This document shows, one piece after another, positions 36,001 to 48,000 of a stretch of DNA of 64,000 nt; positions within the stretch are counted from its first letter, which is position 1, and the number at the start of each line of letters is the position of its first letter. This DNA comes from Phoronis australis (taxonomy: Eukaryota > Phoronida > Phoronidae): positions 1,090,737 to 1,154,736 of the forward strand of contig NMRA01000017.1 of assembly GCA_002633005.1 (NCBI GenBank), written 5' to 3'. The notes beneath the pieces were generated by a model. It made no database searches. It was not told the origin of the DNA and worked only from the letters and a program-made list of their open reading frames with translations. A program made the translations under genes and the position numbers.

Positions 36001-39000
36001 ATTCAACATCTCAACCTTGCCAACCAATCACTTCAGTGGCTACCATTTTTCAAGGACTGAATGGTAAATTCCCGAAACACTCGCTTCTCACTCATGTGAT
36101 TTTGCAAAATCTTGCTTTTTTCGCAAGAAAACAGGTAGTCATTATCACCTCAGATTTACGTGTTGCCTGAAATCCTGAAACACACGTTTTGTGAATGGTG
36201 GACCGAGAGGAGGGGCTAGCTGAGGAATTGATGTAGTCACTGTTATTGTGTTATGGGTAAAACGTACAATATTTATTGTACAAAACATAATGAAATGTTT
36301 TGTGAACTGTAGCCTCCATGTATGAATATAGGTTTGTGATGATGGATCAGTTGTGTAGCAAAATGGTCAGTCCCTTTCTATGTATTGTACGGAAAACATT
36401 TTGCAACAAGGAACAAATTTTCCATTTTTTCTACGCCAACTCTGGAATGATATGTAACTGTTTGATTCGTGGCCTCAGGCAGTTTGTGATTGATAATTTG
36501 CAGGTGAAGGAGGGTCAAGTAATGAAGTGTGAGGTACACTTGATTAAGGATGATATTGTGCTGGTATCATTACGTGGTCACGCCATGGGTCGGTTGGCTT
36601 ACCTACCCGCGAAGAAGGTGAGTTGAGTGTATACGGTCTGATTGTAGTAACCTCTAGTTTATGATATCAAATGGAGTCGACATTCTTGGTGAGAAAAGTA
36701 AATTTTATAGAAATTAGCAGTAGGGTGGAATGGAACCCTCCAGCTCTTCAGCAGCAGTTGAATGACGTATCGTTGAGCCTGATGCGTTTGTGACTTAGCA
36801 AGAGTATTTTAAATTTATGGACACTGGCCTCGATTTCAGCAAATGTCTGGCAGACAACACCGAGAATTGGCGATTTGTAACAAGATTTCATTCATAAAAA
36901 CGGCAAATTTTGTTGTTTTGTTGTTTTATTGCTCAGGTCAAAGCTAGTTACTTCAAGAAGTTTGTCCTATTCAACAATAGCATCAAAAATGCATTTTTCG
37001 ACTGTAAAGCTGATGAAGTCCTTTCAATGAACTGTCCATATTATTGCAAAGCCACATTAGTAAGGTGAAACTCGAATGTTTTGAATGTTGTTGTAGCTTT
37101 AAATCCATTTTAGGGTGCTTTCTTAAAAATTTAAGGCTTATGAAAATACTGCTTGTGTTGCATTTTTTTGACAGAAACTTTTGCCTTTTCGCAAACTTGG
37201 CGGAAAATCTGCAATATTAATACAGTCTACTTTATGTACATCTTGTACTTTGTTGAATTTGTTCTTTATCAAATATTTGAAGAACATGTTAACCAGGGCC
37301 AACATAGGTGTTTCCCGTTAGTAATACTGCCTCTTCTCAATTTTGTTTGTTTTACTGTTTATAATTACAGCATTTAAATGATTTGCAAGAGAAACGCCAG
37401 TTTATCATCGGGCAAGTCAATTCCATTGTCATCAAGAGGTAAATATATATACAGTGCTGGTTATAGATGATTTTCTTCTAAATGTTGATCATATATTGTT
37501 ATTCGTTCTGTTTCACATTTGGAACTTCATTGTTTACTGCAAAGACATACTTAATTTACGCTTTTACCCAAGTTACTGATGAAAAGTAATGTTTTGAGCA
37601 TTTTGCTGTTCACTTTAAATGTCACTTGTAGGTCCTTCCCGTGATGCAGAGTGATTTCATTATCCAAGACAAACAAGTGTCTTAATAAAAGATGGTTATT
37701 GAAGGAATTCCTGTTGATAAGCATTGGATAAAATTTCTGTCTCAACTTTTATATAATAGCTGTTTTGTGTTTCCACCATAGAAACTGTTTTTCTGATAGG
37801 CGTGATTTTACTGCGCAGACTCTGACACCTAGTATGAACATTGAAAATTTGCATCTCATTTGTAATAATTTGTGATTTACCTCCCCTAGTTGTGATGAGA
37901 GTCATGTGATAGGCGTGCTTCAGGTGCATGACAACAAACACATTGGACACGATGAGAAGAAGACAGTATTGAAGAAACATGAGCTGAAGCTGGGACAGGT
38001 TGTCAGTGCAGTGTAAGTAGTGCTCCACAGTCAGTCTGTCAATGTGGGCAGCATAGTGTGCAATATTTAGTCTGTACTTGGTGGAATTCATCGGAAGCCC
38101 TGTGTAGTGCTATCTTAGAAAACCGTTGTTTTGGTTCTTGTTTTTGAAATGAAACCCTTCGTTTTTAGTCTTCTATACTGCGAGTTAGCATTCAGAATTG
38201 CATGTGATAATATCATTGGTCGAATGGAGTTCACTGATTACTTCATTGGAAAGATTCAGTGCAGGTAACTTGAATTATTGAACTTGGAGGATAGTGACTT
38301 TGCCTTGATCTAATTAGCGCTGGTTAGGACTTTAACATCATGTCTGTGATTGACATTCACAATTTTATCTTCTGTCATTTGCAATTTTCAAACCCGTTTC
38401 AGGAGTATGTGTTCTAAATGTCTTGGACTATTGGAGTAGTCTTGTTGACATGTTGTTTCAGTATCAAGTCTGTGCTTGACTTTCAACTCAACATCACAAT
38501 AGATGGTGTAGCAGGCAGGGTTCATATCTCGGAAGTACAGGATGAGCCAGAGGAGGTAGTTGATACTGAAATGTCTCACTTTTCTTCAATTTAGTTGGGG
38601 AATTGCGCTTTGTTTCACTTAATGGCAAAGTTATGCTTCCAATCTTGAATTTTTTGTGACTGCTTGACAAACCTTAAAAATGTGTCATTTGAAAACCAAA
38701 TTGTTTGTGGCATTGGGAAGATGGCTGGAACTCAGATTGGTTGCAGCTTGTTACAAAAGCTGGTTATTGTGGTAGCGCTAGGATTTATAGTTGTGCACCC
38801 CATCTCTTGTTACTGGCAGTTGTCAATTATTTAACTTTACTTAAAACTGTAACTGTTACAGTAAGTTTTGTGAAGAATAGGTTTGTCATTGGTCTCTAGA
38901 GGCATTGTAGATGTAAAAAGTCACTTACTTAGAGACGTGGTTGGTTGCTAGCAGACGTTTCAACCTGGTCCACCAGTTCTTTGTCGATGAATGAGGGATT

Positions 39001-42000
39001 TCCCGCCTTTCGCTCATTAAGAATGCTGGAGTACACGGGGCGCCCCCTCCTGAACCAAGACAGAAGAATCCCCCATGTACTCCAGCATTCTTAATGAACG
39101 AAAGGCGAGAAATCCCTCATTCATCGACAAAGACCTGGTGGACCAGGTCGAAATGTCTGCTAACAACCAACCACATCTCTAAGTAAGTGACTTTTTACAT
39201 CTACAACAGTAAGTTTTGTTTAATCCTGTAGAGCTAATGAAAATTTAACATAGACTAGTCTATGAATTTGAGTTGATATAGTTTCTGAGCATGAACATTT
39301 TACAAGCATTTTGAACAATGATCATTCTGTTTATTTGTCAGAAATCATGCCCACTTTCGGATTTCAAACAAGGCCAGGAAGTCAAGGTGAAAATACTGGG
39401 TTTCCGTGAAGTGAAGAGTCATCGGTAAATTTTTAAGAGTTGTGTTTTGTTAATTTTGTCAGTAGTAGTAACAATATCTTTGATTAGTAAACGTAATTAA
39501 TTTTTAATGTGCAGAATTATTACAAATTTGCAATGTTTCTGTTTTGATGTAGCCATTAACTATGTAAAAATTCCTGGGTACTTCAGTGTCCATGCGTTAT
39601 CTGTGTTAATAATAATAATCGAACATGAATAATGTCACAAATAATGTTTGTTTGGTCATTTATCATGTGTGACCGCTGATTTTTTATATCCAGGTACTTA
39701 CCTGTAACACACCCCAACTTTGCTAAGGCGCTTCCTGAGTGTACCCTTCTACCAAGCAAGCTGAGAACTTCTGGTTACCATGACAGTGAACTGCCCAATG
39801 TCAAGACGTATAGATCGGGTGATACAGTCCAAGGTTATGTTCACAGTGTGAGTCATTCTTACATGTGTATTGCTGTATGACGTATTTCATGTCACATTGG
39901 TATATGGAAGTTCATGTATTGCTATATTGTAAGGACGTTGTTTTTACTGCTGAAAAATGCATTTGTGAAATTATTGTTGGATGGGATAGACTTCTGGAAC
40001 CAGTCAGGAGCTATAAACCAACAAAAGCTGTTTCTGTTATTTGCAGGAAGGCAGCCAGAATATGTAAAATAGAAACAGTGGCAAATTTGTGAATTATTTT
40101 TGTGTGAAAAATAATTAAAGAGTTATGGTATGTTCATTCTGGAGTGAATTGTCAAGTTTGTTCCTTGAAGACGTATTTGCATGCTTCTAACTATGCTAAT
40201 GAATAGCTGGAACTAAACGACAGTGCTATTTGAACATCATCTATGCTAAACAAAGTGCAGTTGTATTCATTAACAACGTGTAAATGTGAACAAAATTCTG
40301 GAAAAAAGGTGACCTTTGCACTAATGACATACCTTGGGGGTTCACATAGCCCGCATCATGCAGTGTTATTCCAAAACACCATGTTACGATACTTACTGGA
40401 CAAGGTTGAGTGATTTACAGTGGATTATTTTTGCTGCAAATCTCATTCTTAAAAGCATTTGGCAATTTTCAACCTACTTTCGTATTCACATCATCACTAT
40501 ATGTTGTGTTTCTCACTAATTTGACCAAGCACTCACAGAGATGAGGAATTAGTGTGTAAGTTGCACTTTAAGACATGAAGTTTGCTGCTGTATTTCAGTG
40601 AAAGTGCTGCCACCATTTGGTATCACACTTTGTCTTTATCTGTGCAGTATTCCAATCATTACCTCTGGTTACTGGTCAATCCTAGTGTCAAGGCCAAGGT
40701 CAGCATTCTACATTTGTCAAAAGACAAGAAGGTAATATTCCTCGACAATTTTACAGGGGTAAATTGTGATAGTGTTTGCAGTTTAGGACGTAAGTCTCTG
40801 ATGTGAAAGGTCTCCATGAGATGTAGTGCCTTTTTTAACAACATGACTTTTATAATTCTAATGTTTTACTACTCTGTGACACCTCACGCAATGAGTGCAA
40901 GTACTTTAGTCTTAAATTAGACTTAGAACTTATAGTGAAGTTTACTCAATTTAGAACACAATAAGATGGAACAGTGAAATTTCATTTTATGAAAATTTTT
41001 CACTAAACGTAAACAAGGAGAAAACTTAAAATATTCCACGTTTGTATGAGGGGATATCAAAAATAGGAGTTTTATGATTTTCATAAAAAACTATAAAGTG
41101 GCATTAATGGAAAATGAAATGATGCTTTAGGAAACTAATAACGTTTTTGAAATCTCATCTAACTTGAACATTTATGTAAAAAACATTTGATCATGTAATT
41201 GATACTATTGTTTTGCTATCAATGTACCTTAATTCTATTTTGCTAAATTTCATGTGGTGACCCAGTTACAGTTTGACAAAAAGTCAAAAATCAAACTTGT
41301 TTACAGGTTGTCTGTTTACAGAAAATTTACACTCTTTTTACTGAGTTCAGATTTATAGTTTTGTAGATATTTGGCTGAATACGCACTACATAACCTTAAA
41401 ACATATCTCATCACAATAACCTTAACCTATATCATCGCAGTTACTTACTTTTTATCACTTCAGGTTTGTCTAAATCCTCTGAAAACATTCAAGGTTGGAT
41501 CCTTCTACCATGCTACTGTTGCTGGAGTCATCAATGACGAAAAACTGGAGGCCTCTCTCATAGGTTTTTAGCTATTTTAGTTATTAGTCTCTTGGTAAAG
41601 CTTTGTGTGTTTACTATCTTTGTTTAATCATTATGTCAGTCACCAAAAATTAACAGTAAGTTATTCCACTGTAAACGTATAACGTTTAACCTGATATTTA
41701 TTCTTTCCTCTTGTAGTGAAGTCTAAATTTGGTCGTGGAACTGTTTTATTTATCCTGTAGGACATGTTTAAAGATCCCATATAAATAATTTAGTGTAGAA
41801 TCATGCCAATTTAAACCAAAGCTGTTTTGTTTTTCCAGGCAGTGTTAGTCCAGTTGCCTCTGGTAATGTTGTGCGGGGATTCATTACCAAGGTGTCACCA
41901 TCTGTTGGAGTTACGGTACAACTCCCCGGTGGGTGCTCTGGCCGTGTTGCTCTCACTGACATCAAAGATAAGTTTGTGGACTGTCCCACCAAAGGGCTGA

Positions 42001-45000
42001 AAGAGAACCACATAGTCAAGTGTTATGTAGTGTCACTTGAAAGTTACTTGTGTACCTTGTCACTCCGACAGTCTAGGTGAGTCGTTGCTATGGCAGCAAC
42101 TACTACAGTGTTGTCATAGCGAGTGAAAATGAATTTGCTGACCTTTCGTTTGTCAGTTTTGTCCTTTTCTCCTAAAAAAAATTACTGTGATTTAATGGCC
42201 AAAAGACAAAGAAAGAATTGAGCTAGTTAAGCTCATAAAATCAGTTTCGTAATATTGTTACTGTGGTTGGACTTGATTCTCCTTACCTGCAAAATCAAAA
42301 TCATGAACGACTGAAGAATGCTCTTCAAAGTTTGTTGGGTCTGGCCAAACTAAAATTGTGAATTCAAAAATGGTCCCTGTACGTATTGCCTGTGACTTGA
42401 GTTCCTTGCTCCTTCAGAAGCAATACATGATCGTCTAATTTTCCTAATATTTTTAAACCCCAGAGCACTTTGGTTAAGAATTTAATATTGATAGCTAAAC
42501 CGCTGCAAAATCCCCCTTTACGTCTGATAGCTAGGGCATGTTGGATTAATGTGAGCTACACCCAAAATGATCTTGAAATTAGTTTTCGCTTGGTATTTGT
42601 ACTCTTTGTGTAAGTGTCTACAGAGGTGATGAGTTGTTCAGGTGGTCATGTTTGTGCATTGCGTGTATGCTGCTGTGGCCCTCACGTATTTCATTTGCTG
42701 GTCTAGGACTGAGGAGCACGGTCACATAGTCGACCGTGAGATCAATAGTATACACGAGGTGAATCAGGAGTCTGTTGTCAAGGGTTACGTGCTGAGTTGT
42801 CATGAGAAAGGAGTGTTTGTTAGGTGAGTAAGTAAGAGAGATCTTACCTTATACATCATCACACTTCAAATAGTAGAGGGACCCGAAATGTCTTCTTTCA
42901 TAATGTCAATATTGGGTGAAGTTCTGAAATTCCTTATAAAACTATTGAGATCCAAATCCACAGACCTAGTCTTAATAGAGATCTGGACTTGATTTACCTG
43001 CAGTGTATTCAAATCAGTTACGGGATTCCTCTCCCCCCTCGACATTAGCAAATACCCGGTACTGTTTTTATTGTTTATTCTACAATGACAGAGGGCGCAC
43101 CCGGTGTTGAATCAAGTCCGCGAGATATGGACGAAATGTCTGTACACTTTCTACATGAAGGTGCGTTTTCTTCGGTTCCAAAAGGGATCTTTACTCAATA
43201 TTTTTATCATTAAATGGAACCCAGTAACATACATAGTCTCAATTATAAAACTGTCCTCAAAATTTTCTGCTCACTTAGTGCTCATTAATGTTCTATGTTG
43301 CAAGCGCAAACCACCTATTTTGTTCTTGAACAAGTGTATGAGTTGTGCGTCTTACTGTGTTTTGAACTCTCCTTCCAGCATTGGGCGGTGTGTGACGGGC
43401 CATGTATGCTTCACACATCTGTCTGACTACTTCATCAAAGATCTGGAGAAAGTCTTCTTCCCTGGGAAAGTGGTCACAGCTAAAGTACTAAGGTAGGACC
43501 AGGGATGTGTGGTTGTGTTTGGTAGCTGCAGATGTTTTTCTTATGCCTAGCTTGTGGTAGTTATCTCCCTTCCTCCCTTTGTCTTGAAACAGTAAAATTT
43601 CACCTCTAGTTAGTTTGCATAGTTAATGAAGCTGATTTCATATGAAAACATTTTTGCCAAACTGTAGTAGTTGTTTTTTGGCAGTTTTTGTTTGCTTTCT
43701 AACAAACAGTATCGATTTTGACTTTCACATTCCTTCAGATCTCTAACTAGATATTTGTGGTGTAATGCTGTTTCTGTTTCTTGTATGAGTAGCTTTAATG
43801 TGTGTTAATATTCATTGTGTTATTTCAAGATCTTAATATGAAATAGTGAGAAACGTTCTTAGCAGACAGGGATTAATAAATATTTTAGTTAACATTTAAA
43901 CTCTTTATGTATTTCATTAGGTGTGAAATAAATATAAATCACATTTTACTGTAAAATAGTTTTCCCAATGTTGTAGAGCCACCTGGCTCCTTCTACTGGC
44001 TCCGCAACATCGGGGAAAATTATTGTGTAGTAAGTTCCAGAAGTTGTGATTCATAATACCCTTTCGTCTAGTTATTTAATATTCACCCAGATGAATGATA
44101 GTGTCCATTATCTGTATTATCAATATTCTTCTAGTATTGACAGCAGTAAAGAGCACCTGGAGTTATCTCTCCTGGAGAGAGACACAGGTGTTTCTGAGAG
44201 CATTCCTGAAGATCAAAAAGTCAACCGTCGCCATGACATCAAGAAAGCCAAACCAAGCAAGAGGAAGGCAGAAAGTAAACAAGACTCCTCAAGCAGTGAG
44301 GGATCCCAACAGAGGGCGGTAGCAGTCAAGGAGGCGATAACCAAAGAGGAGGGAGACAGTGGGGTGGAGATGACAAAAGAGTCGGAGGATGAGGATGAGG
44401 GGAAGGTGTGTCGTGGAGGAGTGTTGTGAATAATGGTCTTGATTATTATTGTGGTCATATGTTGTTGGTGCGTGTTTCGTCAATAGTTGTATGCCTAATT
44501 AAAACGAAAATAGGCATATGACTGTGAACATGATGCTGTGTTTTATAAAAGAGCAAAATGTTGCAACTTTTTTGAGTTTGACATTCATATAACGCATTTA
44601 ATGACCAGTTTCATGATCCGTTTTATCATGCCTGTAAAAATTTACGGAACAATAGTCTTAGCTATGACTGTATGCATGACTGATGAGATGGCCCATTGTG
44701 ATAACATGAGAATTAGTGAGAACTAGCCATTGTGATAACATGAGTATTAGTGAGAACTGGGATACTAATAGTGTTGACATTAAAGATGTCAAATTATTTT
44801 TTGTTTTTTCAAAAGGAGTTCATAAGCCTATTATTTGATGAATATGCAAATTTGTCCTAGTGGATTATGTATTTCAGAATAATCCCTAACAGATATGATT
44901 AACCTAAGTATTTGTAGCTCAGAAGACCCCAGATCATTTGCAAACCAATGGTGTTTTACATAATTTGACACATCCTACAGCCAGTATTCAATGACATTTT

Positions 45001-48000
45001 GATGTGTCAGGAACCAAATAATGGAGGCTTCGTTGTACCTAACATTAATTTATCTTGGTTTGTTGCATTAACAGTTGTCATGGTTATTGCAAGTTATATT
45101 TATGCACGTTACAGCATCCAACAGACACAGCACCTCCACTACAGCTGTCAGCTGTATTTGATTGGAATGCCAGTCTGAACACGTTGACAGAGACACCTGG
45201 TGGTGACCAGTCTAGCAGTGAGGAATCTGATGGTGATGATAATGTAAGTGACCAAGCTGTGGGAGTGAGTAGTGTGTGAACTTTGTTGGGGATTTCTTGC
45301 AGTGTTATTGTCTGAATGTTTCATTTAGGTTATGTGGTACCTTACTGACTTGTCTGTGTATTAAGAATTCTAGAAAACTAAATGTTGAATCGCGATACAA
45401 CGAACCCTGTTTGTAACATTCGCTTGCTTATAGCGTTCCATTCCCGAAGTCCCATTTTTCTGTTATGCAAACTACCTTTTCTGTGCTTCGTTCACATGGT
45501 TATAACATACCAGTTTCGATGACCCAGTGGGCAACTTCACCCACTCTACAATGAACCAGCGCTTTTGAATTTAAAATTGATGATGGCACACTTCTCAATT
45601 TCATATTCGTGCTCAGCGAGTGACCCACAAGCATGTGATTCGCTGCACATAACCAGGCACGAAAAAATGACGACTCAACGGTTCTATGGTTTTATTTTCT
45701 CTAAAAAGTTGATTCGGTTATACTGAACCTTGGTTACAACAAACATCTTTGATGGGTCCCGGGAGGTTGATTGTACCAAAGTTCGTCTGCATGTTAGATT
45801 TTTATTATGAAAGTGGAAAGCCTGTAGAATTTGATTTTTGGCCGTTTTTTTTGTTGAAATTTAGCAAAAAAGAAAGGTAAAGAAAGGCTAAATTTCATTT
45901 GTTCAAGATGAAATCTCGACAAGGCTAGTACAGTTTTCTGAATTGCTTTGTTTTCGTTTTATGCAATTTTACTTTTTTTCTTGAAAATCATGAGTCCTAA
46001 TTTTTGATAGCCCCTCAGCAGACCGTTCTAAAATCAATCCCTAGCAGCACATAAGAGAACAGTGCATAAGAATATCTAAATGTTTCATGCATCTTATCAG
46101 ACATTTCTGAGATACGATGTTCCAAATTTAGCCAAGTTTGGACATTTTTCTACAGTACTATATAACCTTAAGCAAGACATTTCTACCTCTCTGTAGTGGG
46201 ATTTACTGCTGCCAACAGTCTTTGATGGTTGTTGATCAGTGAAGACACATGCTTCACCTCCTAGTGTATTGTGGTTTACTGCCACTATCAGTGTCTCTGA
46301 CTGTGGTTTATTATTAAAGACACAAGTTTTGTATGTGGTGTGTTGAGTTTACAGCAGCTGTCACTGTCTCTAAATGTTGGTGCTCAGTGACGCCACTTGC
46401 TAATTGTGGCGTCTTGTCAGGCTATGGGCTCTAATCTCTTCACTATGCAACACACATTTTAATATCTCCATGTGTTTGAGCTCTTTTATAGTATTGGTTT
46501 CTCTCACTGTTGTTGTTTACTAAAGTCATGGTCAAAATTTTCTTGTCTTTGTTTCCAGTTAGTGCCAGCAAAGAAATCCAAACTAGAACTGAAAAGAGAT
46601 GAAAAAGAAGAAGAAAAGATTCTATACAAGGTTTGTTGGGTCTTGATTTTTGTTTGGTTGAAGCTAGTAAAAATATATACTTGTATACACAAAAAGGATT
46701 GGTCTTTTATTTTTATTGAAATTTGTCTGTAATTTTTGTGATTGAATGAGTTGACACGAAGTTTGTGAGTAAGAATAATTTGAAATTTATTTTTTTACAC
46801 TTGTAAGGCAAAGATTTTACGCCATGTTAGTATTTTAATCGCTTAGTTATATAAACAGTATTTGGTCACGTTAACGCACCAATTAATTATTCCAAATGTG
46901 TATTCCGTTGTTTTATCGATTGGAACACAGTTTGATCTGGAATTTGTACTTTAGCTATAAGTGTCCGTCATGTCAAATGTCACTCATGTATATAGCCACC
47001 TACCATTATACCTCACAGACTGAGAGGCGAAATCTATCCAGTGACCTTGACCCAGTGACTGCTGATGACTATGATAGGCTGGTGATGCAATCACCTGACA
47101 GCTCTTTAGTGTGGATGCGCTATATGACCTTCTACTTGGAGAATGCCGAGATGGATAAGTCTCGCACCATAGCTGAACGAGCTCTCAAGACAATATCGTT
47201 TAGGTGCGTCTGTGGCAATGGTTACTGGGAGTTCCTGTTAGGACTGGATCAATTCCTAATTCTGTGTTAAACAGTCAATTAATCTGCATCAATTCAAGGA
47301 ACATTGCTGTTAATGGTTTCTGTAATTTTCAGCAGGTGCTGTTGTGGTTTCAGCCCCGTTATTTATGACACCTTGTAGCACCTTGTGGTACTTGTGCTTT
47401 TTGCAGCTCTCATGTTTTTACTACACTCGCGCATGTTTACTATGATGTGATCCAAGGTTTGTAATATCTCCATGTTGCTTTATAGTTTTGGCTTGTTTTG
47501 ACTATAAGCCAGTTCATACATTACCTTGAACCATGTCAAAGCTGCTAGTTCATTCAAGGTAGAGGATAAATCAACTTCTTTTGAGTTAATTCAGACTATA
47601 ATTGTGTTTTGTTCAGCAGAAATGACATGTTTGTTAAATTTTATTTCGTTGTATTCGTTTCTTTAATTATTAAATATTTGGCTAGGTCTTAATGTTTAGT
47701 TACATTTCAGGGAGGAAGGTGAAAAGTTCAATATCTGGATCGCCTACATGAACCTGGAAAACATGTATGGTAGTCCGGAGACGCTGAAGGCTGTTTTTGA
47801 TAGAGCAGTTCAACAGATGGAGCCTCTGAAGGTTTATCAACAGTTGGTCAACATCTACGTTGAGTCAGACAAGTGTGAGGTGAATTTTGCTCTATTTTGG
47901 ATGAATGGCGACTGTTGTGATGTGCAATTTTATTGTATCCCAATTTTCAACAAAAAAGTAATATCCAACCTTCATGAAACGTAATTTGATAAAAGTGTGT

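Noticed and set aside
36318-36503. Upstream extension of the exon 22 frame
   Set aside because: The frame is open by chance. Homology and the TTTGCAG acceptor place the exon start at 36504.
44213-44483. Minus-strand frames opposite exon 33
   Set aside because: Serine/leucine-rich shadows of the low-complexity acidic-basic linker of RRP5.
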